NCBI GenBank assembly: GCA_036674765.1
Contig: JARVKI010000009.1
Span: 1-64,000 of the forward strand
Reading direction: 5' to 3'
DNA length: 64,000 bases
Origin: Seiridium cupressi
Lineage: Eukaryota > Ascomycota > Sordariomycetes > Amphisphaeriales > Sporocadaceae
Shown here: positions 24,539-36,582 of the stretch, piece after piece
How positions within the stretch are numbered: the first letter of the stretch is position 1
Layout: each line of letters opens with the position of its first letter
The notes under the pieces: generated by a model
What the model saw: the letters and a program-made list of their open reading frames with translations, nothing else
Told to the model about the DNA's origin: nothing
Databases searched by the model: none
Made by a program: the position numbers and the translations under genes

Positions 24539-25852
24539 ATGTCTGGACTGGGACCAGATGACAATGCGTCCGACATGACGCAAGGTCCGGCTTTGCTAGC
24601 TGTGTCGGTCACGACAACTATACTGGCTCTCTTGGCGACTATACTACGGTTTTGCGTCAGGATCAGGATCAATCGCAGAGTGGTATGGGACGACCATTTC
24701 CTGGGGCTGGCCATGGTAAGATTCTCTTGAGCGGAAAGTCGCATGAGCCCACCATTGTTCTGACATTATGAGATAGCTTCTAGGTCTGGTCGGAGCGATA
24801 CTTGCAATGGTTGAAGGCGCCGAGCACGAAAGCTTTACTGCCGTCGTCCAGTTCGACTACCTTTCGCAGCCATGGCTCAATATGGCATCGGCCCTTAGCA
24901 AAGTGTCGATATGCTTTTTCTTTCTTCGGTTGGTGTCTCGAGTCCGGGTATGGAGGATTGTACTCGGCCTTGAGGTTGTTTTGTTGCTCTTGATCAACCT
25001 TGTTTATTGTTTCACGACGCTGCTGCAATGCCGACCTCTGGAGAAGCTCTGGAATACGTCCGTGGCCGGAGAGTGCTGGAGTATCAACACTCAGCATGGA
25101 ATTGGTTATCTTCAAGGCGCTTTTGATGTCTTTTCTGGGTTGTTTATTGCGTTCTTTCCTCTCATGGTCATCCAGGACCTTGGCATTCAGCGAGGCCTTC
25201 GTTGGCCGTTCTACGTCCTTTCTGTGATGAGCATTGCGTAAGTACAGATCCTAACATTGCCTACGCAACAAGAAAACTGACCTATGTCAAGCATTGCCAT
25301 GCTTGCTATTGTAAAAACATACAACATTTCTCTTGTAACTTCTAATGATGAGTTTTCATATCAGGTTATTTGTACTATACTAGCAGTGTAAGTCACCTCC
25401 TCACTCTCGACCGGGTCTCACCGCTAAACTCAATCAGTACGGAGCAGAGCCTCAACATCATCGCTGCCAACATCCTACCTATCGCATCGTTGTTCTCAAG
25501 CCGAATAAGACCCATTAGTCAAGCCCTCAGCGCGGCGGCGAGTGCCAGAGAGAACGACGACGCTGTTTCTATCCTATCTAGGGCGTCTAGGGCATCCATG
25601 GCGTCCAAGATGAGCAGGTCTTCCAGGCGCAACAGCTCGAGCTCAAAGTTCGTACTTGAGAGCCCGTCGAGAGACAGTTTCGAGAGGCTATCCATCAGGA
25701 ATGCAGATGGCATCGAGGTGTGGCCCATGGGCATCATCAAGACGGTCAGTGTGGAGATCACACAAGAGAGCATGCCAGACGTGGAGCGCGCCTTGACAAT
25801 CGGGGAGCTCAAACGTTCCGCTAGTCGTGAAGACTGGGACAGGCATCTTTGA
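24539..25852 (+). CDS. Fungal rhodopsin-like (SAT4-type) integral membrane protein
   Basis: The 382-residue protein is spliced from 24539-24715, 24777-25237, 25292-25387 and 25438-25852. It has about seven hydrophobic segments and the layout of the fungal rhodopsin/SAT4-like family: an outer N-terminus, ALLAVSVTTTILALLATILR as TM1, then VVWDDHF, AMVEGAEHESF, a QPWLNMASALSKVSICFFFL segment, and LQCRPLEKLWN with a Cys pair. The C-terminal tail is Ser-rich (SRASRASMASKMSRSSRRN) and probably cytoplasmic. The family resembles seven-helix receptors, but most members have no known ligand or role; some, such as Pth11 relatives, sense surfaces in plant pathogens. I see no CFEM domain here. Function is unassigned. 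Confidence 0.87.
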
Positions 25853-26118
25853 CGAGACACATTGAATCTTTTTCATCGATCGGGTTTGGGTTTTCCAATG
25901 CTTGGAGTTACGGAAAATGGGAACGGATTATAGATGGATAGACGATACCCCCCTGCACGACTAGATGGCGGGTTACCTGGATCAACTTGTACACTACGCG
26001 GGAGAGCGAAACTCCTTGTTAACGTTGTTGTGGATCTGTATCAAATACTGTATGTGGGAAGTTGGAAGATTTTGCCACATTCCAATCAATGTTTCTCGAG
26101 CAAAACAATGTTATGTGC

Positions 26119-26979
26119 CTAGGTCGTGAACCTCACATGCTGTCTTTGCCGTGCGCGCCATTCCCCTTCTTGATACTCCTCGAGAGTCTGCGCATTGAGC
26201 TTGAACTCAGTCTTCAGCTTCCTCTTCTGATAGTCCCAAACCCCAACATCTACCTGCTCGTCCAAGGTTGGGATCAGCTGCCTGGTGAGGTGCTCTATCT
26301 CCCTCCGCACGTCCGACAGGTATGACGTGACAGGCTGGTGATCTCGCGGCCGGGGGCGATCCCCAACGAGAGTGTTCTCATATTCTGCATCAGTCAGAGT
26401 CCGCAGCCGACATCTCCGGACTGGGTAGCCTTGCGGCAGCGCCTGTCCGGCGACATGCAGGTGGCCGGGCTGGCCGAACACGACGCTCATGGTCTCCAGG
26501 TTGTCCAGGTACTGCAGCACGTTGGCCATTCTGTTCGCGGTCGTAGCGAGGACTATATCGACGGCGATGTGCCTCAGCCTGCGCACCATGCCGCCGTAGA
26601 AGAAGTCAGGCCGCGAGAAGAAGGCATAGAAATTGAAGACCCCGATGAACATGATGTCCAGTTCCGGGCGGAAGTTCCTGCAGGGCACCTGCAGCCCGTC
26701 GAGGTCCGGACAGCGGCGCATGGTGAGCCGTCTCACGCACGACTCGCGCGCTTCCTGGCTGACGTGCATCACGGTGGGAAAGGCCGTGTCTACTGTCGGA
26801 TAGGCGTGCGGGCGGATAGAGGAAGGCTTGAGGACGTGTATCTCTGGCACGTCGTCTGGGCTGGCACATTCCCATATCAATATTCGGATCTCTGCTGGGA
26901 AGTCGCTGAAGCGGGGGAAGCCAAGTTGGTGGTCATCCTGAGACCCTTGGCTCGCGGGTTGCGAGGGTGTATCAATCAT
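26119..26979 (-). CDS. 2EXR-domain protein
   Basis: The single-exon protein has about 286 residues from the ATG at 26979. An in-frame ATG at 27066 would add 29 residues but leaves the usual short N-terminus, so the inner start is preferred. Near the N-terminus it has FPRFSDFPAEIRILIWECA, the first block of the fungal 2EXR domain. This is followed by a VMHVSQEARESCVRR block, which in this family follows a beta-strand-rich region. The central LRHIAVDI segment and the conserved DNLETMSVVFG are also typical. The function of 2EXR proteins is unknown; they are expanded in filamentous fungi. The gene is divergent from a second 2EXR gene at 27759. Confidence 0.85.
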   Translation of the reverse strand: MIDTPSQPASQGSQDDHQLGFPRFSDFPAEIRILIWECASPDDVPEIHVLKPSSIRPHAYPTVDTAFPTVMHVSQEARESCVRRLTMRRCPDLDGLQVPCRNFRPELDIMFIGVFNFYAFFSRPDFFYGGMVRRLRHIAVDIVLATTANRMANVLQYLDNLETMSVVFGQPGHLHVAGQALPQGYPVRRCRLRTLTDAEYENTLVGDRPRPRDHQPVTSYLSDVRREIEHLTRQLIPTLDEQVDVGVWDYQKRKLKTEFKLNAQTLEEYQEGEWRARQRQHVRFTT

Positions 26980-27758
26980 AGTGGGTGAGCTTGCGGGTCT
27001 GGTTGGAGAGCTCCACAGGTTATAATGACTATGGAGTATGGTGAGTAACATAAACAATCGATTCAAACTCTCGACAAGGGCTACAAGAAGTGTTTCTTGG
27101 CTATATTTGTATCATGGTGATTTCTCTTTTGAAGCACGTTTCCATGGGAAGGCTGTGCTGATGCCTGCAGCCCCTCTTCCAGCTATAGACATGGCACATC
27201 GTCATCAGCAAGCCATTGGAGGCTGAGCAGCCAGACTAGTGAATTTCTGCAGCAGGGTTCTGCTTCCTCTACACATTATGTTGAGCTTTTGCCATACAAG
27301 GATTAACAATACGATTGATACAGTTGGTATATAGAATATTGAAGAGACCGTGCGCGATCATTGCTTATTCTTTCGGCAATTCGGCGTTAATACCCCTTTT
27401 TTCTTTTTCTTCTTCTTTTTTTTGCTTTTGTCGACGCTCCGACGCGGGATGCATCAAGAACAACAAATACCCTTGGTCCAATTGAAGCCCTGGGTATGAT
27501 CAGCACAATGAGTTTCGGAACGCGTCGACATTGTAATTTTCTAGAAGCAAGTAAACAATACAATTCTATAAATTGACTCATGAGGGCAAATAGTCATGGA
27601 AATTATCAAATGATTGTAAAAACACTTGCCACAGCTTGATACCTAGCAGCCTGGTGCAGTGAGTACTTTTCGGAGATCATCAGGTCCGTAAAGCCCACCG
27701 GTTTATAACTCTACTAACCTTGAGATAGAACTAGACCGGCCGTCTTCACCTTGCAAGC
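26980..27758. promoter_or_regulatory. Shared divergent promoter of two 2EXR genes
   Basis: This ~780-bp region lies between the start codons of two family members pointing away from each other. It includes a pyrimidine-rich tract at about 27394-27430 and a TATA-like ttataac near 27702, ~55 bp before the right-hand ATG. No coding exon was recognised. Confidence 0.5.
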
Positions 27759-28502
27759 ATGGCTACATTCCCTCAATTCTCTAAGTTGCCTGCAGAGCTG
27801 CAACGGGAGATATGGAATTGCGCACTTGAAGACTCCCTGGGGCCTCAAGTCTGTTCCGTCAAGATGGCCACGGATGGCAGAACGTTGAACTTGGACTGGG
27901 AGCACTTACTCGACTACGGCGGAACCGCGGTCGCTCGTACCTGTCGGGAATCGCAGGCAGCCGCAAAGGCCATGACGGAACTGAATATAGGCTTTCGGCC
28001 TAAGGTTGACTTCCTCTATATTCAGCAGCAACAGTTTCCAACTGTCTTCCACAGGCGAATGTGCCTGCAAGCATGGCCGCAGTCGGCCGAAGTCCGACAT
28101 CTGGCCGTCGATGTGGAGCAGATGTTGGATGACCTGGAGGACATGCCGCATTTCTATCAGCTGGAGTTCGTGGTGGACAATCTATGTCATTTCGGCAGCT
28201 TGAAGACACTGTCGCTCTGCTTCAATCACTTGAGACGGCCGGCCCTCCCCCGGGCCGGCACTTCGCGGCCGCGGAGGCTCCGACTGAGAGATTTTGAAAG
28301 TGAAGAGGACGATTGGTATCCGGGGGGCGGTTCGTGGAGAGATATCGACCTCTGGGCCGAAGTGCGCCACGAGGAAGTCCTTGATAGTCTACGAGAGATG
28401 ATGGCGAGGATGGAGGTGAGCGACATGACTGGTGCGCCTTATCACCCCGACACGGCAGAACCTTTGTATGAGGTGTTGGCCAAAATAGTGGAGATTGAGT
28501 AA
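27759..28502 (+). CDS. 2EXR-domain protein
   Basis: The single-exon protein has 247 residues. It begins directly with the 2EXR block (FPQFSKLPAELQREIWNCAL), continues with TAVARTCRESQAAAKA and VDFLYIQQQQFP, and has the central VRHLAVDVEQM and LKTLSLCFNH segments that match the layout of the gene at 26119-26979 on the opposite strand. The C-terminus is acidic and rich in Arg. Sequence identity to its neighbour is low outside the family blocks, so the pair is an old duplication or two independent family members. Function is unknown. Confidence 0.87.
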   Translation: MATFPQFSKLPAELQREIWNCALEDSLGPQVCSVKMATDGRTLNLDWEHLLDYGGTAVARTCRESQAAAKAMTELNIGFRPKVDFLYIQQQQFPTVFHRRMCLQAWPQSAEVRHLAVDVEQMLDDLEDMPHFYQLEFVVDNLCHFGSLKTLSLCFNHLRRPALPRAGTSRPRRLRLRDFESEEDDWYPGGGSWRDIDLWAEVRHEEVLDSLREMMARMEVSDMTGAPYHPDTAEPLYEVLAKIVEIE

Positions 28503-29374
28503 CCGAGTGTCAGACCTGGGGATGCTTTAACTAGTGGGGTTCTATATATCAGCAACATGGGGATTAGGTAACATGAAATGAAATCTAATCACAACTGATT
28601 TAACGTGATGATAAGTTTTAGGAGCCGGAGTTTTCAATAAGCCTATTGCAGCGAAAGTCAAAATCCAAGCTGCATGGCAGATAGAATCTCGGTCCATCGC
28701 ATCGGGTTCCAGATCACCTGCATGTATATAGCACAACCACTGTGGTTGGACAGAATCATGCCCAGAATCCATTCGAGTTTTGATTTGTAGATCGTTCGAC
28801 GCTCCATGGTGCTCACACTACAATACCTCAGAAGCCCTCGTTAAACGCTGAATTTACAGTAGTGCTCTACATGGCAAACGGTGTGCAGGTCGCAGAAACA
28901 CAAGCACTGCTTCATTCAGCAATGGCGAGATAATCCCATCCCCATCCGCTAGCACTAGTGGAACTCGACCACGGCAAACCCCCCATGCAACGTTTCCCTT
29001 CCCCAAGTATCAGTCAGTATCCGCATCTTATGCGGTATCATCAACCCCGGCACCTTGCCGACCGAATCACTGAGGCTCTCCCCAAAGCTGACGGGGGAAC
29101 AACCCCTCAATGATCATCCCATCCCTAATTGAACCATAGCTCACGATAAGACCAATCATTTGTTCCAAGCGACATGCCCGCTTCCACCACCCTGCACCTG
29201 CCGCCCAATTGATAAGAACCGAATGATAAAATGGCACATGACAGCCTGGTTACACGGGCACAAGTTCCTGACCTGTAAGTCGACCACTTTAGAGTCTGAC
29301 TGTCCTTTGTCTCATTGCTTTCTGAGCAAAGCAGCTCTTCGGACGACCGTATTCCCATATTGGCCGCAGCAACA
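28503..29374. promoter_or_regulatory. Intergenic region before the sugar transporter
   Basis: About 870 bp with no exon that I can support. It holds the 3' end of the 2EXR gene and the promoter and leader of the transporter. Confidence 0.45.
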
Positions 29375-31155
29375 ATGGCCTCCGATCCGCACCCGGACGA
29401 CACCAAGCCCGGTGCGGGCGATGCGGTGCTTGCCGAAGCCATCCAACAGGAGCACGAGTTGTCGTTTGTCGAAGCCGTCAAGCTGTATCCGACTGCCGTA
29501 GCATGGTCGGCCTTTGTCTCCATTGGTGTGATCATGTTGGCCTTTGATCCTCAGCTTCTTGGTAACCTGTATGCGACGCCTCAGTTCCAGCGGGACTTTG
29601 GCTATGAGTATGAGGGAGAGGTAAGCACTGATTGCACTAGTGACCAGAACGGGCAGAGACTAATGGAATTCTGTAGTACATCATTAGTACGTGAAGCGGG
29701 ATTTACCTCCTCGGCCGTTTTTGCTGACGCTGTCCTGCAGGTGCACCGTGGCAGACGGGTCTATCTATGGGAAATCCGATCGGTCAAGTGGTTGGCGCCT
29801 TGATCTCGGCCTACCCTATGGATAAGTTTGGGCGCAAGCTCACCTTTGCTGCTTGTGTCGTACTCACAGCAGGCTTGGTCTTCATCCAGTTCTTCGCACG
29901 CTCTCTTCCCGTGCTGCTGGTTGGCGAACTCCTCGGCGGCCTTGTACTCGGTTGCTACGTCGTCATCGCCCCTGCATACGCGTCGGAGGTGTGCCCGATG
30001 GCTTTGAGAGCTCACCTTACCAGTTATACCAATCTCTGTTTCGTCATGGGCCAACTACTTGCCAACGGCGTAACGGCCGGGACATCAAAGCTCAATGATC
30101 ATTGGGCCTACAGCATTCCGTTCGCAATTCAGTGGTTCTGGATTCTGGTTATCCTTCCGGGGATGTTTTTCGTCCCCGAAAGTCCTTGGTGGCTTGTCAG
30201 CAAAGGTCGAATGCAAGAGGCGGAAGACTCTCTAAGACGACTAGCGTCAAGTTCCGTGAACGTCTCGGCTACGCTCGCCGTTATTGCCGAAACAGATCGA
30301 CTGGAACGGGAAATCGAGGCTGGCAGTACTTATCTTGACTGCTTCAAGAAGGCCAATTGGCGACGAACAGAAATCTCCATCGGCGTCTACTGCACTCAAG
30401 TATTGAGCGGCATCTACCTCATTAACTACGGGACGTATTTCTTCCAACAGGCAGGGCTGGCCACGGACGATGCCTTTTATATGAGTATTGGATTTTTGGG
30501 TAAGCTGGGATGTGATCCTGCGTGAAAGAAAGGAGAATGCACTGACACTTTTTGAAGCTGTTGGGTTTGTTGGGACAATAGGATCATGGTTCCTCATGCT
30601 CAGATTCGGCCGGAGGCCAATCTATGTACAAGGCCTCGGCGTCTTGATCATCCTCCAGCTGATTATTGGTGTTCTCGATTGCGTGCCCGGAAGACCGTCA
30701 GGAGTAGCATGGGCTGAATCCACGCTGATGCTGATCTGGAACTTTGCCTACGATCTGTCTATCGGCCCGGTCTGCTTCACACTGCTTGGTGAGTGCTCAG
30801 CAGCACGTGTCAGATCAAAGACAATCGCCGTGGCTACCGCTGCGCAGGGAGTGCTTGGAATTATCATGACAGTAGCCATTCCATACATGATCAACCCAGA
30901 TCAGGTAAGTGATTCCAACGGTCTACGTAATATGCAGTTTGAATGCTTACCAAAGCCACCCAGGCGAATATGCAAGGTAAACTTGGTTTCTTCTTTGGTG
31001 GACTAGCTGCCTTATGCTATGCGTGGGCTTTCTTCCGCGTCCCTGAGACTCGTGGGAGGACATACGAGGAGCTTGATCTACTCTTCAGCAAGAATGTTCC
31101 GGCGCGGAAGTTTAAGAGCTATAGAGTGGATGGACTTAGCACTGTAGATACTTGA
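29375..31155 (+). CDS. MFS sugar transporter (alpha-glucoside/maltose permease-like) with a 10-nt microexon
   Basis: The 517-residue sugar porter is spliced from 29375-29620, 29677-29686, 29741-30499, 30558-30904 and 30964-31155. The frame upstream of 29375 has no ATG, so that start is chosen. Family marks are GVIMLAFDPQLLGNLYATPQ in the first helix region, a GQVVGA helix, the DKFGRKLTF loop, PESPWWLVSKGR, RFGRRP and PETRGRTYEELDLLF near the end. Proteins of this group import hexoses or alpha-glucosides with protons across the plasma membrane. The N-terminal layout is closest to fungal maltose/alpha-glucoside permeases, but the substrate cannot be fixed from sequence. The 10-nt second exon restores YIISAPWQTGLSMGNP. 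It is convergent with a Zn2Cys6 regulator (32871-35374). Confidence 0.92.
29677..29686 (+). other. 10-nt microexon of the sugar transporter
   Basis: The exon is TACATCATTA, flanked by a TAG acceptor (29674-29676) and a GTACGT donor (29687). The introns on either side are 56 and 54 bp. Joining it gives GE-YIIS-APWQTGLSMGN, which matches the sugar-porter pattern. Skipping it would shift the frame. Confidence 0.85.
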
Positions 31156-32870
31156 ACTCCTCCGTGATAAGGAATAGGACCAATTGCCATTGGAACGAAG
31201 GGGTAGTCAAATCTAGACAGGCTGGGTCGAATCATAGCTATCTTAGCGAAATCACCAGACGGCATGCAACGAACCATACCTTTTGGAAATCAAATAAAAG
31301 CATCGACCAACATCCATCTCCCTCTCCCTCTCTGTCTCTCTAGAGATTCGAATGTTCGAATGGGAACTTTCTCATTCCATATCAGTTCCTGCCCGCTCGT
31401 CAATCCTCAAGGAGTCCCTCTCTGCAGGCTTGATCAACTACTCCACGTGTTGGGTTCTGTGAACATTAGTCCCCTTACTGTCAGCCCTATGTAAATGATA
31501 GGGAAACACCGCAACTCGGAATACCATGGAATTCGCCGATCAAAGAAACCCAACAGCGCTTGAGCGCAGCTGGATTGGTTGGTGACAACAGAAAATACCT
31601 CACGGAACAACCGGCTTGCATATAGAGCTGCGTAACATGCTTTGTTTTCCACAGCTATTCGAGGTGTCGGTATGGTGGTCTAAAAGGATATATAGATGGA
31701 CTGAAAGCTTGCTTCAAGTGGCCAGAATACCACCAATACTATTCGATTCCGCAGAAGGCCGCTGTCACCTATTTTTTTCTCCTTCTTCTTCTTCCCCTCC
31801 CTTCCTTTCCTCTTTTTTTCCTGTCCCCTTTTCTAGTTTTCAATTACCTTTTATATCTTTAGATTACCCCTTTTCTTTTTTTGCGGCAGTGATATGTGAG
31901 CTCTTGCTAGTTGACGAGGACGAGGTGCCCAAGATTATTATATCGACAGGTTCAAACTCAGCCCGTGCGCCCGTATCCTTCTGCAAATCGCCGCTTGCTG
32001 ACCACCGTACCCAGGCATCCTAGGGGGCACACCAACTCCCCTCATTGGTTTATCCAATGCCCCCTGCTGCCGTCTCGTCGCTAGCACGACTTTTGCAGCC
32101 GCGGCGCCAAACGAGCCTGTCGCCGGCGCAATGATGACGACTTGACGTTGATATCCGGCGAAGCACCAAACGGCACGATCACCTCACCTAGTCGGACGTC
32201 CCGTCGAGCACAAGCGGCCAACGGCAGATCACAGAATAGTTACCATTTGGTCGGCGACCACGGGCTAATTTCCAATGAACCGCCATGGGAAGAATTTTCT
32301 GCTTGTCTCATCCATCCCAAATGTATATCTTCTCCGTGGCAACATTGCCAATGAAAAACGAAAGATGCACTGACTTGCATTCAATAACTTGTAACGATGC
32401 CAAGTCCGATACTGTTGGGGCCGTTCAAAACCGCCGAATTCCGTCTCTGGTGGACAATCAACCGTGCTCCGTCACAATAGCATCTCCGTGAAGCTCTAGT
32501 ACTAGTATAATATCAAAACCACTGAGGTAAAGTGGGGAAACGAGTTAATGTTCCTTTGCTTCCAAGGACTAAGTGTATGAGAAACTCAACAAGCCCAATA
32601 TACATGTCAATGCCCCTTGGTTTATCGACACGAGCATATGCAAACACCTCGGCGAGATTTCGTGAAGAGGTGACAAAGAACGATTTTGAACAAAGTAATT
32701 CGAGATTCATCAGTTTGTATTAGCATTATAGTATCGCCGCTTCATCATATCATCTAATTTGTAAGTGGAGTTTCGTATCGAGGTAATCCGTCAGATCGAA
32801 ACAGGCATTTAGTCGTTCGGTTGCAAGGGTTATAAATTACAATTTTGGTTAACCTCTTCAGTACCCGCAG
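31156..32870. other. Long convergent intergenic region
   Basis: About 1.7 kb lies between two convergent stop codons. It includes pyrimidine-rich tracts at 31313-31345 and 31768-31880 that resemble fungal promoter CT blocks. No following open frame on the + strand has a recognisable product. The open frame at 31616-32023 mostly translates the low-complexity tract and is not called. Confidence 0.5.
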
Positions 32871-35374
32871 CTAGGAGCCATTTTGAAGCAATGGGTTCCA
32901 AAACTCCATATCCCACATCGCAAAATCATCGGGTATCTATGAGTGAGTCAGTATATCCGACTCATCTGAAACGTGCGGCAAACACCTACCATATTAGGAA
33001 TGTCTGGTGAGATGAGGAATGGCGGTACAGAGTTCATGAATCCTGCTGAGTTGCCCATGCTGTTCATCGCAATAGGCGAGTGCTGCATAATCTAGGGTCA
33101 TGTCAGTGGACGTAGATCTGAGGGATGCAGTGCGGCATTACAGGAATCGCAGCAATATCATTCTGGCTAGTATGCATCGACTGCAGCCCTGTCTCTATAA
33201 TGGCGCGAAGTCCAGCGACCACCCTCTGCTGCGCAACTTCGGGCGGTCCACCTTGACAGAGGGCCAATACCACTGTCAGCGAAACGAGGTCTTTAAGATC
33301 TGTGCCGATTTCTCGAATTCGACTTGTCATAGCATCCAAGGCTCTTTCCATCACATGTACCAGGCGGGATCGAGAGAGCAACACTGAGCTCTCGGTTGCA
33401 AGGAGGCAGGCTTCCGCAAATGAATCGGGTCTCGAGGCTGAGACATGTGGGTACGGCCGTGGCGATCGTGTACCCTCTGCTAATGCGGCTACATGTTTAA
33501 TATAGTAGCAAACACTAAAAGCGGCTTGCAAAACATCTTGTTTTAGTACCAGATGATGCATATGGAAAATCTGGGTATAGTTTGGGCTTGCTGGATCCAG
33601 GTCATCCATGTAAGTCAACATGACTACGGAAGACCGCAAATAAGACGTCAGGATCTCCTGGGGTACTTCTGGCGTGCTCAGGGCAAATGGCCTATACAAG
33701 GCGATCAGTGCACGGCGCAAGTGCATGTCAATAACCGTCTTGGTTAGCCATTGGCGTGTTGCCTCCTCTTGGTTGGTAGGCTGTCTGCGCAGTAAGATGT
33801 ACCGCATATCCTCAAAGATTTTCTCCAACGCATTGCCGCAATCTATGACTGGCTGGTAGTCCGTCAGGCTATCCAGGCGGTTGATAATATCGATGACCTT
33901 GAACCGGACGGAAAGTGTACTTGCGGCAAAAACCTGGATCTGTGCGTCTGTGGCTTGATCAACTGGTTTCGCCTCGGGCAGCTCTCTCATTTCCAGAGTC
34001 AATTCTCCGTCGTCAACATTGCTGGGTGGTCGGCATGTGTAATCGCCCTCGCGAATGCAAGCCGGCATGTTGCATTGGATACACATTTGAAGGTCCAGTT
34101 CCAGAATCGTGTACCAGACCCGGCGTCGCAACTCTCCCCAAAACGGCGATATCTTCTGTGGAAACTCTGACGGGTCACGATGGAGCCCCATGGTCATGGC
34201 CATGCGCACGATCAATCCGAGCTGGGCCCAGGAGTCCTGGTTGTTCGGGTTGATCATGCGCTGAGCCATCAGCAGAAGTACTTCTGCTTGGAGAGTGCCA
34301 AAGTCCATGAGCTGCTTTCCTTGCAGGTTATGCAGCCATTCCTTTACTAATGAACATGCTGTCGGTATGTGTATACTTTCTCGGTCTGGCCCGAGCCCCT
34401 TTTCGGCGCCATAGAATCGATACCCAATACACAGCATCGAGAGCAGTTGGGCCAAGAAGGATTCGGATTGAAGGGTCCCGTCCCACCATCGCTCGTATTG
34501 ATCCATGAAAGTGGGGATGTGCACACTTCGGTAGAGTGACTCGGAGCCAGCCAGGAAAACTTGTAGCAAGCGATCACAGACGGGGCGCTTCGGCAAGACA
34601 TCTGCCATGCGCTTATGTACTGGAGTTATTGAGTCAACATACACAGTGATTGGAGCAAGCGCTTTTCTTTGCTCCTCCTGAAGGCTCTTGTGGATCTTCT
34701 GGATGTTTGTGAATATCTCCCGAACGTCATGGGGCTTATTCTTGGCAAACATGAATTCTTTGGCTTCATCAAACTGAGGAGGGTCAGCAACCATACGATA
34801 GAGAGGGATGCGAGTGATGAACCAGATTGAGAAGCACTCTAGTGCTGTTCTGTCCGAAGAATCTCGTCCGTAGGCCCCCTTTCACGGTTAGACCTCTGAT
34901 TGTGACTGATGAAGAGGCAAGTGGTGGCGCGCGGAGGCCGTAGTCTCTTCCCATAGGACTCTTGGCGTTGGACAAGACAATCTTTTCAAGCCTGTCCAAT
35001 CTCGTTCCATAATCCTCCAGAAGGCCATTTGGAACCGTGACGGTCCGGTCCCGGGGTTTGGGTGCAATCTCATGAATATTGGTCAAGCACTGTTTCTTTG
35101 GTGGCCTTTCGGGCGCCTCGACATCCGACCCCTCGGAAAGGTTGTTGACGTCTCCATCTGCGGCGTACCGACAAGTGCGGCTGGACTTCTGGCATTGCGA
35201 GCAGGGACAAAGCCGGTCGCATTTCAATTTGCGATTCCTACACTCAATACATGACTTGACTGGGCGTGGCCGCTTGACACTCCGTGCAGAGCCCGTTCCA
35301 GTGGCCGCCGTGCTGGCGGTGTTGTTGTTGCTGCTGGCGTCGTGGGCCGACGACGGGGTGCCGTGGTCGGCCAT
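32871..35374 (-). CDS. Zn2Cys6 (Gal4-type) transcription factor
   Basis: The 783-residue regulator has introns at 34774-34822, 33092-33141 and 32937-32989. The zinc cluster lies at ~42-68 (CIECRNRKLKC, then CSQC, then a Cys after six residues). A short coiled coil (YGTRLDRLEKIVLS) and the block GLRTRFFGQNSTRVLLNLFD follow, then a fungal-specific regulatory domain (SLYRSVHIPTFMDQYERWW; FWGELRRRVWYTILELDLQ). The first intron has a weak donor (GTTCAT) but a good branch site and acceptor, and splicing restores the conserved block across the junction. The last two short introns add a C-terminus ending in MWDMEFWNPLLQNGS, a hydrophobic/acidic tail like an activation region. Without them the frame stops near 33103. 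The gene is convergent with the sugar transporter at 29375; control of that gene is possible but not shown. Confidence 0.9.
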
Positions 35375-36582
35375 GGCCTCGCACCGAAAAAGGATGCCGA
35401 GGATATTCTTTGCAGTGGGACAAAACACAGGGTTACACAGAAGGCGGGTATTGTGGAGCTGGCAGCAAGTTGGCTGACATGGCCGAGCTTCGCGCCACGG
35501 AGGGCTCACTCACTCGCAACACAAGAGTGACTCGGCGTCCCAGGATGCCGTATGGTATGGGCGCGATGTCTAACGAAGGACAAGTTCGACTTGGAGTAGT
35601 GAACAATGGGAGAAAGTCTCGGCCGAGGAGCCGGGTCCTCCGTCGAGCAAAGCAAAAGGAGATTTGCCGCAGGCTGATCACAGTTCAGTGGCATGTCTGG
35701 CTTCACTTAGCCTTGGCCCTATCCTTGTCTTGCTGTTCGCCAGATGTGATTAATTCCATCCTCCCGTGGGGCGAGCGGCCCCAGTGCGCGCTCTGCTTTC
35801 CCGTCGCGCCACCGCTTGAGGTTGAGACCAGCCAGGTCTGCAGGGGGCCCACGTGACGCTGGATCTTCTGTCTGTTCCTCGCTTGCCCCAGACTGGCTAG
35901 CAGCTCGAGGGCCATGGAGCCGATGGGCTAACTATTGCTCCGAACCTTATCACAAGCAGAGAAAGACACGACACTTCCATGAGTCTGCATATGGGAATCC
36001 ATGTTTGATGTAGATTACCCTGTCCATGCCAAATCATTGTCCTCGTCATCACTGACCCAATGGGCATGCGGTGGGTATCTCCCTTCCCACGAAAGCAGAA
36101 GCCGCAGATGACTATGCAAGTAAAGGACGTCACCAACGAGGCTTTCGGATCCGAGACAAGCGTGCCACTAGCAGGGGTTCATTTCACTCCACAGCTCGTA
36201 GTGGTCGCAGATTGTTTGCTTCTTGTTTCATTCACCAATATCACTTGCAACAAGTCGTGCCAGCCAATTGATCTGTGAGTGGACTTCTAACTCGCCCAAG
36301 AGAAAACAAAAAGACTTTGTTATAGGCTTACTCATTCCGAAGTCATGGGTGTTCTGGGGGAATTAGAGATAAAATGTGGTGTAAATATAGAGCATATTAC
36401 TTCTGCTCCATCATTGACTCCAATTTATGCATGTATTGGTATGTCACCCCTCTAGATCTAGCCTACTGATACAATCAGAGTGCAATCTTGTAAATAAAGC
36501 ACAAATCAGAATATCTCCAACTAGGTCAAAACTCCTCGGGCACACAGTCAGAGCTACACGGTCACTGATGATACCGTGTGCC
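35375..36582. promoter_or_regulatory. Upstream region of the Zn2Cys6 regulator
   Basis: About 1.2 kb. Several overlapping open frames on both strands (35284-35856, 36060-36278) lack domains and are treated as chance. It should contain the regulator's promoter and the 3' UTR of the gene at 36583. Confidence 0.45.

Noticed and set aside
31616..32023. 135-codon + frame
   Set aside because: Most of it translates a pyrimidine tract into Phe/Ser/Pro runs.
35284..35856. 190-codon + frame
   Set aside because: It overlaps the start of the minus-strand Zn2Cys6 gene and has no domain.
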